Positions 21,882 through 30,504 of a DNA stretch of 64,000 bases are shown piece after piece; the first letter of the stretch is position 1; every line of letters begins with the position of its first letter. The stretch covers positions 1 through 64,000 of the forward strand of contig JAAVZL010000053.1 in NCBI GenBank assembly GCA_022791635.1, written 5' to 3'. The notes under the pieces were generated by a model. The model had not been told where the DNA came from. It saw only the letters and a list, made by a program, of their open reading frames with translations, and did not search any database. The stretch is from Lachnospiraceae bacterium. Lineage in GTDB: Bacteria > Bacillota > Clostridia > Lachnospirales > Lachnospiraceae. The position numbers were made by a program, and so were the translations under genes.

Positions 21882-23040
21882 GTTCTTCTCCTTTACACAT
21901 CTTAAAAATTTTCTGTCCTATATTTTCATTTCCTGCATTATGATATACTCTGCCAAGATCATACTTAAATAGTTTTAGATACATTTTCAATCCCATTTTC
22001 TCTTCTATTTGAATCGCTCCTTCGCATTTAGATAACACATAGCATTGCTCTGCATACAAAGGATCGCATTCCACCTTATACAATTTCATCGTTTTCTGAT
22101 TCAAATCAAAAACTAAGACTCCATTTCCATCCTTGGGCAGAAACAGTATCTCCGAGCCTTCCTGCAGATAATTCATGTATAGATTCAGATACCGAACCGA
22201 AAATTTTACCCCCATTAGCGGAAAACTTTTCACTTCTACATCCTCGCCTAAAAAAGAAATCTCCATTACCTCCGTATGATATCCTCCCGGCATCAGAAAC
22301 AGTTTATCAGAATATTTCAGTATACTTAATACCGGGCATTCCTCTTCATTTTCAAATTCAGAGATTACTTCTCTGGCTATATCTTTTTTTTCATCATATA
22401 TGACAATCTTATAAGAATTGACAACTGTAAAATAAAATAAACCGTCAAAATAATGAATTCCTCTTGGAGTAAAACCAATTTTTTTCAGGCAGATCTTTCC
22501 GGATTGAATATCATAACAAATGACAATACTCAGTCCTACAATTGTGATATATATCTTTTGATTTACCAGTACACATCCAAAGCCTCCTATAAAATGCTTT
22601 TCCGTTAAATGAAATCTCTTCCTGATATATAACCAGAAATCAACATTTGCACGAACGCTTTCATTATTTATGTCATAAATCATAAATGGAGTATGCATAT
22701 TTAAAGGAATCAAAAATATTTTTCCATCTGACTCAACTGCATTGGAAAAACTAAATATATTCTTATCATGTAATGAATAAAACTTAAAATTCTTCTTTTC
22801 CAAGTCATATATATGGATTCCATGACCAAAAAAAGGGGTGAAGAAAAGCTTTCTGTTATATTCAACAATTTTATAATGAAGTCCTTTACTCCAAGCTTCT
22901 TCTCCAGGAAACTGTCCCAGCCATTCCGCATATTTTTCTCCTCTTTTTAAACGAAACAAACCGTTAAAATCAAGTGATGAAAAATAGATATACTCTCCAT
23001 CCATATATGCATCATGAAAATTCAGATTAAAACTTTCCAT
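21841..23040 (-). CDS. Probable beta-propeller protein of unknown function
   Basis: I do not recognise the family. The 399 residues consist of repeated short beta-strand units of 40-50 residues with a pattern such as IYFSSLDFNGLFRL, KLFFTPFFGHGIHIYDL, KIFLIPLNMHTPFMIYDI and EILFLPKDGNGVLVFDL, the look of a kelch- or WD-like propeller. There is no signal peptide or membrane helix, so it is probably cytoplasmic. The ribosome site (GGGA) is weak. Its 3' end overlaps the PP-loop gene by 41 bases, which implies coupled translation and suggests the two act together. A role as a scaffold or partner is only a guess. Confidence 0.65.
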   Translation of the reverse strand: MESFNLNFHDAYMDGEYIYFSSLDFNGLFRLKRGEKYAEWLGQFPGEEAWSKGLHYKIVEYNRKLFFTPFFGHGIHIYDLEKKNFKFYSLHDKNIFSFSNAVESDGKIFLIPLNMHTPFMIYDINNESVRANVDFWLYIRKRFHLTEKHFIGGFGCVLVNQKIYITIVGLSIVICYDIQSGKICLKKIGFTPRGIHYFDGLFYFTVVNSYKIVIYDEKKDIAREVISEFENEEECPVLSILKYSDKLFLMPGGYHTEVMEISFLGEDVEVKSFPLMGVKFSVRYLNLYMNYLQEGSEILFLPKDGNGVLVFDLNQKTMKLYKVECDPLYAEQCYVLSKCEGAIQIEEKMGLKMYLKLFKYDLGRVYHNAGNENIGQKIFKMCKGEEHESYSDQCANRYR

Positions 23041-23042
23041 TT

Positions 23043-26021
23043 TTATTTTCCCGTCTTTATACTTTCTTTCATTTCATAAAACATTTTTTCAAGCGTTTTA
23101 TATCTTTCATTCATAATAAGGTAATCCTGAGAATATTTTGCTGTGTGCGGTTTTTCCAGATTTTCTTTCAACCAGCTTAGTGATTCCTTCTTCTTTCCCT
23201 CCAAAATTTTGTAGACACTATCATAATCTATTTTTTCCTGCAATATAGGATTATGGCATATCTCCTCCGCCTTCCATACTAATCGTTTTTTCAGTCCCAA
23301 TTGTCCTAGTATTGACAGAAACCTTACCGCTCCCCGTCCCTCGTTACAAATCGCGATAAATTCCTTTCTGAAAATAATGGAAAGACAAATCCCATGAAAA
23401 GAATCAGCAATTACAAACTGACTGTTAATAAGATTTCCAAGCCATTTTTCAAGCGGTATATTTTGCCTCTGAGCGCGGCATTCCTCCTTTGCCGGATCGG
23501 ACGCTAAAAATAGTCTCAAATCTTTTTCGTGTGCTACATCATGCAATACATCTAATGCTTTTTTATCCGGATCTAATATGTAGGCAAACAGAATGCTGTC
23601 GCCTTGTTCCAAAACATATCTTTTCGCAAGTTTTCGGTAAACTTCCTGTCCGCACAAAAAAACAGGATCCAGTACTTCCTTCGCTGCAATGGAAAATTCC
23701 TTTTTCATAAAGCTTACCGCATCAAGTTCACGTACAGACACCGCGTCAAATTTATCCAGATGAAATGCAATCTCTCTCTTTGCTGTTTCTTCAAAACAGA
23801 TCGGTATACTTCCGAAAGACAAAGCATAGCCTATCTTTTTCTTAGATGGATCTACCCAATCCAAAACAGCATTTTTACCGAACACTTGATATAAAAACGG
23901 ATGTAATAGCTGATCGGATCCCTGAACAAACATTCTGCACTGCCTGTTATATTGATCAAATTCCGAATGGTTTCTCACCGAAAAGGCAATCTCGCTATAT
24001 TCATAAGGCTCATCTTCAAATAACTGTGTAACTCCATATGGTTTCCATTCCGCATCCTCCGCCCACTCAATCATCAATACCGAGTAACCCAATGATTTTA
24101 ATACATAATACAACGCATAATTCGTAAGCTCTGAGCCATAGTTCGGATAACTCCAGTTTCCCACCAGCCCAATATCATACATTCCTTCATAAGCATCTTC
24201 TGCCGCCTTATTAAAGCCGAACTCTTTTAACTCTCTATAAAAACGATCCCTATACATATGAGGTTTTACACTATCCACAGTACGGTTCTCCGTCGTCCAT
24301 GAGAATGGAACGGGCACAGCCTTTTTGGCATCTTGTTCAATTTCTTCATACATTTTCCTTCCCTTCTCTGTGTTAATAATAACTGTGCTTGTCCCCTTTC
24401 CATCATTCAGAGAAGGATCATGTTTCGGTACGCCCCATGCATCCCCTATTGTTAGATCTCCTGCTCTCGGATAGTCAAGAAAATTACAATGCTCACAGCA
24501 GACTGCCATCATCATGCGGCTGTGGAACGCCTTCTGGCTCAAATCTTCCATATGCATCATTTTCTTTTCCTGATTTTTATTTAAGACATAAAATGAATCT
24601 GCTCTCCAACCGGTCGATTTTTCACGAAATCCAATCTCCTGAATATCTTTCATTTCATAATTTTCCGTTAAATACTTCATAAAAATATAGTGCGATGGTG
24701 CCTCCGCACATAATAAATCTATCAGGTACAAATTTTCTGTAAATCCTTCCAAATAGCTTTTCGCTGCTTCGACCTGACACGGACATCCAACAAACAATAT
24801 CTCTTTTTGTTGGCTCAGCAGTTCCCGCATTTGCGGCAATACTCCCGTGATATCGCTCCTTATATATTTTGACATTTGAAGCGCCGGCAAGTCCTCGATT
24901 CTCTGGATGATCCTATGACTCACTGAAAAGTCCTGATTCCATGCAGCGCCGCAGACATAGCCTTCGTTTTGCAAAAATCCGGAAGCCGCAACACCAAACA
25001 CTCCGCCACTGCTGCTGTTTCTGCGTATTTCATCCTCCGCCATATAGGCATAGCACGCCGGAACGTCCGCACCGCTTTTCCTAATTATATATGTAGGACA
25101 GGTATTTACACATTTGCCACAGGCAACGCACTTGTCCGTATCGCAGACTGGCTTTGCATATCCATATTCATCCGGGCGCATCGTGATAGCGCCTGTCGGA
25201 CATTCCAACATACATTTCCCACAGCCGGTACATAATTTATCCGTATACAGACTTTGCGGCGTCCTTTTCTCAAACTTCAATAATATATCTTCCGTAGAAA
25301 ATTCTCGGCTGCTACGATGAAACTTTTTGGAAGCTGACAACTGAAATCCGCTTTTTTTTACAAGATTTAAAAGTGAAAAATCATCATATTTCATATACTT
25401 ATATCGAAAGGACACTATGATTTCTTTTCCAATACCAAATGCTTTTTTCAGTATTCCTCTCCAATCTCCGCTCCAATCCAACAACAGAACAAAAATAATA
25501 TCCGGCGATTTTATGTCATACTCAACATTGAGAAATTCTTTTCCTGATACCAATTCTGCTTTTCGGCTTAGACGCCGTATTGTCTCAATGTTACCGTCAG
25601 ATATTATTAACCCTTTTATTTCTTCATCGTCCGACATCTTTCTCATTTCATTAAGCCGAAGCTTTGTGGACGCAATTTCATCCTTTTCCAAACTATATTT
25701 TTTTCTCATATTTTGAAACATTTCTTCGCTTACAGCATAGTATTGATAAATATTATGTTCTTGCAGAGTTTTGCTGATACTGCTGTGAAAATCTGATAAT
25801 GTTGCAATAACCACCGGAACAGATTTATCAATCTGGTTTACAGAAAGTACCGCCCGCCCCTCTAATTGATATGGATACTCCAGTTGGCTTACCACAAACG
25901 CCTTTATGATTATATCTGTCTCTTCTTTGATTTCCATCGCTAATAACCTGGCAACCATTCCGGCTCCATATATGTATATCTGCTTACTTCCTAATTCTTC
26001 AATATAATACAGTAAATTCAT
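23043..26021 (-). CDS. Fusion: YGAG module, two-cluster ferredoxin, FrhB domain, polysaccharide pyruvyl transferase
   Basis: A 992-residue protein. In order: the Rossmann-like module (IYIYGAGMVARLL, about residues 13-100); an unassigned region (~130-250); a ferredoxin domain with CTGCGKCMLECP and CVACGKCVNTCP (~264-310); an FrhB/FdhB-like domain (SSSGGVFG, FVGCPCQVEA, TIGDAWG); and a C-terminal polysaccharide pyruvyl transferase domain (GNWSYPNYGSELTNYAL, FVIADSFHGICL). FrhB relatives named for F420 occur in many bacteria without F420. Here electron transfer may drive reduction of a sugar, while the last domain adds pyruvate ketals; both are inferred. The ATG at 26021 follows AGAGGGTG. It is the first gene of cluster 1. 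Confidence 0.82.
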   Translation of the reverse strand: MNLLYYIEELGSKQIYIYGAGMVARLLAMEIKEETDIIIKAFVVSQLEYPYQLEGRAVLSVNQIDKSVPVVIATLSDFHSSISKTLQEHNIYQYYAVSEEMFQNMRKKYSLEKDEIASTKLRLNEMRKMSDDEEIKGLIISDGNIETIRRLSRKAELVSGKEFLNVEYDIKSPDIIFVLLLDWSGDWRGILKKAFGIGKEIIVSFRYKYMKYDDFSLLNLVKKSGFQLSASKKFHRSSREFSTEDILLKFEKRTPQSLYTDKLCTGCGKCMLECPTGAITMRPDEYGYAKPVCDTDKCVACGKCVNTCPTYIIRKSGADVPACYAYMAEDEIRRNSSSGGVFGVAASGFLQNEGYVCGAAWNQDFSVSHRIIQRIEDLPALQMSKYIRSDITGVLPQMRELLSQQKEILFVGCPCQVEAAKSYLEGFTENLYLIDLLCAEAPSHYIFMKYLTENYEMKDIQEIGFREKSTGWRADSFYVLNKNQEKKMMHMEDLSQKAFHSRMMMAVCCEHCNFLDYPRAGDLTIGDAWGVPKHDPSLNDGKGTSTVIINTEKGRKMYEEIEQDAKKAVPVPFSWTTENRTVDSVKPHMYRDRFYRELKEFGFNKAAEDAYEGMYDIGLVGNWSYPNYGSELTNYALYYVLKSLGYSVLMIEWAEDAEWKPYGVTQLFEDEPYEYSEIAFSVRNHSEFDQYNRQCRMFVQGSDQLLHPFLYQVFGKNAVLDWVDPSKKKIGYALSFGSIPICFEETAKREIAFHLDKFDAVSVRELDAVSFMKKEFSIAAKEVLDPVFLCGQEVYRKLAKRYVLEQGDSILFAYILDPDKKALDVLHDVAHEKDLRLFLASDPAKEECRAQRQNIPLEKWLGNLINSQFVIADSFHGICLSIIFRKEFIAICNEGRGAVRFLSILGQLGLKKRLVWKAEEICHNPILQEKIDYDSVYKILEGKKKESLSWLKENLEKPHTAKYSQDYLIMNERYKTLEKMFYEMKESIKTGK

Positions 26022-26101
26022 GTATTCACCCTCTTCCAACAATCCGCCTGATACTCTCAGTCTCTATTTTTCTTAAATGTTTATTAAGTTTCCGAGACTA
26101 T

Positions 26102-26480
26102 TTATAATAAAATATATTGGTCATCCCAGAGCCAAAGCCACAAGATGATGCTGCCAGCTCTTTTACCAGCCGCTTCGCTCCCCGCTACCTCATGTCTTCC
26201 CATGTTCACAGGGTCCTGGCATACCCAATGCACAGTCCTTTTGGTTTCCCTAAATTCCTGCCTTCTAATGCCGTATCTTCTTTTTATATCATGAACCTGC
26301 CTCTTAGTCCTTCCGGTAAAGCCCCGGCTCATCACCAGCGCTTATCTAAACGGCTGCTCTTATGACCCATACAACACACCTTCACCCTGTCCCCGCTTCT
26401 TTGCGTTGCGTGCGGTGTTGGTCTTTTCCTCTTCCTCATATCCACAGGAGGGGCAATGAAAGCCTCCTTCCGGCTTTGTC
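26102..26480 (-). ncRNA. Possible omega-RNA-like region of the TnpB homologue
   Basis: In TnpB elements the guide RNA covers the 3' end of tnpB and the following non-coding stretch, and ends in a guide copied from flanking DNA. The 258 bases after the stop at 26360 hold no convincing gene. They carry GC-rich paired segments (around 26150-26215) and then switch sharply at about 26122 to an A/T-rich run (minus strand AATATATTTTATTATAAATAG), as expected for a scaffold-to-guide boundary. The boundary and the function are guesses. The rest of 26022-26101 is A/T-rich with GTCTC/GAGAC inverted repeats and probably holds the promoter and leader of cluster 1. Confidence 0.35.
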
Positions 26481-27685
26481 CCAGCTGTGATGTAACCGCA
26501 CCGGCTGCATTCTCTCCCGATATCCTTTCCCAGAACCTCCACAAGCTCAACTGACTGCTCTTCGCACTTCTGCTTAAGACGCCTTCGGATGTAGCCTCTC
26601 TGCCACAGGCTGACAGAATGGTTGATCCTTTTGTCCGTTCCCTTCCCCTGCACCCACGGCAGCCTTGCCATATAAATGGTCTGCGGCTTTTCTTCCCAAA
26701 GAAATCGGTTCAGCTCTTGGTTGATATAGCCGTGAAGCTGTTCCTCCAGCTTTCTTTTCCTTTCCCGGTACTTTTTCCTTCCAGGATTGTTCTCCTTATT
26801 GCGCTGATAGCTCCTGGTCTGTCTCCGAATCCAGTCCGTGTATGACATCTGATATGTTCCAAATTCCTCCCCGTAGCGGTGCCCCGCATCGGTTGTCAGC
26901 ATAGTATACATGCCAAAGGCGACGCCGATTTCGTTGGTGTAATCGGAATGCTTACGCACCGCCGTCCGGATGGGCACATGAATCTCTACGGTGCTCTCTT
27001 TCGGATTCAGCCTGATATAAAGCTGGGACTGATACTGGTTGTGATCCGTAAGCGGTACAAAGATCCGCTTCCTTTTTTTCTTTGTGGAAATGTAAATGCC
27101 CTGCTCTCCGTAGCGGTAAGCCCGCTCCGAAACAGAGAACCCAAAAGCCTGATCCGTATGCAGTCTTACCTGAAGCTTTCGCACCTGTCTGCACAGATAG
27201 CGATGAAGTTTTCCGGTATCTACGTTACCCGAAAGCTTCTCATACTGTACCTGCAATCCCTTCACAAGCTCTACCGGCTTCTGGTTCAGCACCTGTTCAA
27301 AGGCATTGCTGACCTTTAAGAGAAACCGCAGATAATGCTTTTCTTCCTCCGTAAAGCCTTCGTTCTGACTCACCAGCTTCAGCACCTGAGCCTTTGTTCT
27401 GGTCCACTGGGCCCGGATATCCCCCAGGGCGTCGAACATGGCAAGATAGAAATACACAGAAGGCACTCCCCAGCTTTCCCGAAGGCCGCTTCTTGCCATC
27501 TCATTTTGGATGGTATAGCCGGGATACAGCTTTGACAGGCTTGCGATGCCGCCGTAACGCGCATACACATAGTTTTTGACCCGGCAGCAATCCTGTGCGA
27601 TCTCCAAGAGCTTTTGCATATCCTCCTCCGGAACAGGACCTTTGCTGTACTGGTGTACGGTTTTACAAATCGTAGCGGATGACAT
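26360..27685 (-). CDS. TnpB-family protein with all RuvC catalytic residues replaced
   Basis: A homologue of the IS200/IS605-IS607 TnpB RNA-guided nuclease, 441 residues. The zinc finger is intact (C393, C396, C411, C414 in CSRCGY and CPSCGY), and the region before it (GYIRRRLKQKC, VEVLGKDIGRECSRCG) is typical. The three RuvC acidic residues are not: GIDLG is GVAFG (A256), the Glu of the IVIEDL motif is A340 (IYMARL), and the Asp of RDxNAAxN is K421 (EKTNTARN). The frame is otherwise open and full length with AAAGGA before the ATG, so this is not random decay. It may be a nuclease-dead RNA-guided DNA-binding protein. No tnpA is nearby. Confidence 0.88.
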   Translation of the reverse strand: MSSATICKTVHQYSKGPVPEEDMQKLLEIAQDCCRVKNYVYARYGGIASLSKLYPGYTIQNEMARSGLRESWGVPSVYFYLAMFDALGDIRAQWTRTKAQVLKLVSQNEGFTEEEKHYLRFLLKVSNAFEQVLNQKPVELVKGLQVQYEKLSGNVDTGKLHRYLCRQVRKLQVRLHTDQAFGFSVSERAYRYGEQGIYISTKKKRKRIFVPLTDHNQYQSQLYIRLNPKESTVEIHVPIRTAVRKHSDYTNEIGVAFGMYTMLTTDAGHRYGEEFGTYQMSYTDWIRRQTRSYQRNKENNPGRKKYRERKRKLEEQLHGYINQELNRFLWEEKPQTIYMARLPWVQGKGTDKRINHSVSLWQRGYIRRRLKQKCEEQSVELVEVLGKDIGRECSRCGYITAGTKPEGGFHCPSCGYEEEEKTNTARNAKKRGQGEGVLYGS

Positions 27686-27830
27686 GAAGTATTCCTTTTC
27701 TGTCAGTTTCCTTTGAGAAGCCTGTCAGGGACAGTCTATTTAAAATGCGATTCTCAAAAGGTGTACTTTTATAGAACGAAAAAACAGCGGAAAAATTTAG
27801 AAATATAGCACAAAAAAGGAAGAAAAAAAC

Positions 27831-27946
27831 TTGCAGAATTAGCTAATGTTATGATACAATTGTGACGATATCATATAAAATAAGAAACACAAAAAAGTAC
27901 ACTTTATGACAACCAACGGTCTTTTTCATAAAGTATACTTTTTATA
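27831..27946. other. Inverted repeat upstream of the TnpB homologue
   Basis: The arms 27892-27909 and 27926-27943 (AAAAAGTACACTTTATGA and its complement) match at 17 of 18 positions around a 16-base loop, with A and T runs outside. In either direction it could end transcription, including that of the 75-residue gene at 28091. On the plus strand TTGCAG (27831-27836), an 18-base spacer and TACAAT (27855-27860) would start a short RNA ending at this hairpin. A similar half-site (GTGTACTTTTATA) is at 27761-27773. The remainder of 27686-28090 is A/T-rich with no gene that I can see. Confidence 0.45.
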
Positions 27947-28090
27947 GGTTCCAGAAAAATCAATATTTATATTCTATAGATATTCAACAAACACTTTATC
28001 AATAAATTCAGGCTTATAATTCACCCTATATCAATAACTCATCAAACGTAATCTTAAAGTAAGGAAGCCAATGCTTATGCCCTCCTCCTA

Positions 28091-28318
28091 TCAAATCTCC
28101 GTAAACGTATACCGCTGAAGAATCCCGGAGGTATTCACGTGATAAATCACCGTACCGTCCGCCAGATCCTCCCGCTCAAAGGTAAAATCCTTATCCTGAT
28201 GACGACTGGTCACATAGGCCTCCAGATCCCCGATTTCCACCTCCTCAATAAACACATCCCGCATCTGATTTCCCGAGCACTGATTAAAAATCTCATGTAC
28301 CACTTCGTATTCTTTCAT
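28091..28318 (-). CDS. 75-residue conserved protein of unknown family, copy B
   Basis: Paralogue of the protein at 12169-12396, with identical length and the same landmarks: MKEYE at the start, SGNQMRDVFIEEVE in the middle, DLEAYV, DGTVIYHVNTSG and RYTFTEI at the end. AGGAGG lies 10 bases before the ATG. The conserved block around GNQMRD and the fixed C-terminus suggest a single small alpha/beta domain. No function is known to me. Two copies 16 kb apart in unrelated settings point to duplication or to independent gain on mobile segments. Confidence 0.85.
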   Translation of the reverse strand: MKEYEVVHEIFNQCSGNQMRDVFIEEVEIGDLEAYVTSRHQDKDFTFEREDLADGTVIYHVNTSGILQRYTFTEI

Positions 28319-28388
28319 TTACATAGACCTCCTATTTCAATTTTATTACAATTCCCCGGCACCGTCGGGCGGACTGCTTGATTCTTCT

Positions 28389-30290
28389 CTACACCGGCTG
28401 TATATTCGGAATACAGTACCAGGCAAAGGAATACAGCGACAAAAGCGCCGTCACACAGATCAAACATTGAAACCATTTTGACTCCATAAGATTCGGGCAC
28501 AATGCCACTCCATGGGCCACAAAAATCAGCACCGGCAGCATATAGCGCCCCTGAGCCTGAAAATCAATAAACCACCCATTGTACACCACCAAAACCCAGG
28601 AAATAAAGGCCATCAGATGAAGCAGCGCAAACTTCACCTTCCGCTCCCTCTGCCCCTTCTCCCGCCAGATAGACAGACACATTGCCAAATACAGCACAAT
28701 GTACAAGATCCCCATCACCGCCACATACCACTTGGGACTCGGGAATGCGAGGCAGCCGTATGTACCCACAAAGGAGCGAAACAGCATGGTATGAAAGCCC
28801 CTGTGGAAAAGCAGTTCCGAAAGGGTTACTCCCTTTCCGTGAAGGTTAAAGGCCGAGCTCTGGACCTCCGGCGGGGACGCCGGTCGAAGCTTCGGGATGG
28901 CTATCTCATTTTGCAGCTCTACAATCACCTGCTGCTTGTGGATTCCGTAATGAAGAAATTCCGGAATATACCGAATTCCCAGGAACAAAAGTGCCGCCAG
29001 AGCAATCCACAGACAGCCCAGGAACCGCTTCTTCCTCTCCTCCCCCTTCGCCGCCACAAGCTCCACCAAAAGCATGGAAAACGCATAAATGGCAATCACA
29101 TAATAATTTTGCTTGGACATAAAAATGTTGGAAAAGAGAAAGCCCAAAAGCAGAACCCGCCCAATATCCTGCTTCCCCACTCCCTTTTTAAGAAGCCTCT
29201 GAAGCATACTCTCCGGATTCGCCAGCTGATACAAGACCAGCACGGCTACTGCAAAATCCAGTGCATCCGAGGTGCAGTAGGTATAGAGATACCAGACCTG
29301 AGGCGTCAAAAAGAGAGCTGCCAAAAGATACCGGTTCTTCTTAAAATTCCAAAAGGCCAGATAAAAAAGACCTGCCGCCAGCAAAACTCCGAAAAATCTC
29401 GTTCCGCTCTCCAAAGTAACAAACCTGGCAATCTGAGCCGCCAGAATATAATAGAGATTCAGCTCCGAAAGCCTCGCCGTTCCAAACTGGGAAAATGCCT
29501 CCAGAGGGAGCGTGCGCATATCCGGGATTTTCCAGTGAGTGGTGTAATAAAGCACCGAATAAATCCCCTCCGATTCGTCGGGATTAATCTCAGGGGAACC
29601 AGCGAGAGCTCCATAGGCAATCAGCCCCACCGCACAGACTCCCACCCCGTAAAGAACACCATTGGCAACACGAAAGGTTCCCGCATCCGAAAGTCTCCTG
29701 ACATAGCGCCTGTAAAATGCAACAACAAAGGCCGCCAAAGCCAGAAAAGGAATCAGATAGAAAATTCCGGTCCAGGAAAGCCTCCTGGCTACTGCCCTAT
29801 AGAAATTCGTAAAAGTCTCTGTGGGGATCAGCTGGGAATCCTCCCCCTCAATATACAGCCCCAGACTTCCATCCTCCGTCTCATGCATCTGCACCTGATC
29901 GTTGGGGATAAAGGCGTTCAACAGCTCCTCCCCCTCCAGGCAGCCGCCGTAAAACCCATTGATGTAGAAGGTCATGGAGCGCACCGCCACCTCATCGTCG
30001 CAATTGTAATCCATGGGATCCATGCGTTTTACATAGTTTCCCCTATTGTAAGACCAGTCAAAAAAGACCACCCTGGCCTCACCGGGCCGCTCATAGGTGC
30101 GGCGCACGCTGTCAATGCCCACCTGATCCCGATAGGAGGTAAGCACCTTCCAGTGATTTCCCGCCCTGTAATCTGCTTTTGCAAAATCAATTCGGATTTC
30201 TGTGAGAACTGCAAAGGGATGCATAAGAAAGCCAAGGAGCAAAAGCCCCAGGGCCAGAAGCTTCCATCTCTTCTTCACTAAGCTCTTCAT
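28389..30290 (-). CDS. Multispan membrane protein, DUF2142/glycosyltransferase-like
   Basis: A 633-residue polytopic membrane protein. An N-terminal helix (LLALGLLLLGFLMHPFAVL) is followed by an extracytoplasmic domain of about 140 residues and then about 10 hydrophobic helices. The acidic motif PEINPDESEGIY after the second helix, YTYCTSDALDF, and a late FQAQGRYMLPVL fit the DUF2142 family, which resembles GT-C glycosyltransferases that use polyprenyl-phosphate sugars. A role in decorating wall polymers is therefore plausible but not shown. AGGAGG precedes the ATG. It is a single gene; no partner is adjacent. Confidence 0.72.
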   Translation of the reverse strand: MKSLVKKRWKLLALGLLLLGFLMHPFAVLTEIRIDFAKADYRAGNHWKVLTSYRDQVGIDSVRRTYERPGEARVVFFDWSYNRGNYVKRMDPMDYNCDDEVAVRSMTFYINGFYGGCLEGEELLNAFIPNDQVQMHETEDGSLGLYIEGEDSQLIPTETFTNFYRAVARRLSWTGIFYLIPFLALAAFVVAFYRRYVRRLSDAGTFRVANGVLYGVGVCAVGLIAYGALAGSPEINPDESEGIYSVLYYTTHWKIPDMRTLPLEAFSQFGTARLSELNLYYILAAQIARFVTLESGTRFFGVLLAAGLFYLAFWNFKKNRYLLAALFLTPQVWYLYTYCTSDALDFAVAVLVLYQLANPESMLQRLLKKGVGKQDIGRVLLLGFLFSNIFMSKQNYYVIAIYAFSMLLVELVAAKGEERKKRFLGCLWIALAALLFLGIRYIPEFLHYGIHKQQVIVELQNEIAIPKLRPASPPEVQSSAFNLHGKGVTLSELLFHRGFHTMLFRSFVGTYGCLAFPSPKWYVAVMGILYIVLYLAMCLSIWREKGQRERKVKFALLHLMAFISWVLVVYNGWFIDFQAQGRYMLPVLIFVAHGVALCPNLMESKWFQCLICVTALLSLYSFAWYCIPNIQPV

Positions 30291-30345
30291 AGTATCCCTC
30301 CTATTCCAGTTCCATTTTAAAGTCGCTGCGCGACGACACTAAAGG

Positions 30346-30436
30346 GTAAAGTCACTTCGACGCACTTGTAATGAGAGGAACTTTTATTCGAAAGAACACT
30401 CATGAAAGTTCCTCTCGTGCGTCTTTGCGACTTTAC
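30346..30436. repeat. Imperfect inverted repeat downstream of the VWA gene
   Basis: The arms 30346-30384 and 30405-30436 are complementary (GTAAAGTC..GACGCAC..GAGAGGAACTTT), with one arm carrying seven extra bases. The hairpin would stretch over 90 bases. It may end the MoxR-VWA transcript or be another small intergenic element. CTATTCCAGTTCC, the end motif of the repeats at 33975 and 39620, lies just beside it at 30301-30313. Confidence 0.6.
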
Positions 30437-30504
30437 CGTCCAGCAAAAAATATTTTTCAAAATACTTGACATTTCTTAGCTGGACTATTCCGCAGTATCC
30501 CGCT

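Noticed and set aside
26102..26335. 77-codon frame downstream of the TnpB homologue
   Set aside because: There is no ribosome site or family resemblance; the stretch is better read as element end or guide-RNA scaffold.
26360..27685. Active IS605-type transposon
   Set aside because: No tnpA is adjacent and the nuclease residues of the TnpB homologue are missing, so autonomous activity is unlikely.
28512..30281. 589-codon open frame on the plus strand
   Set aside because: It is the antisense of the multispan membrane protein; the product is His/Lys/Pro-rich without domain sense, and there is no ribosome site.
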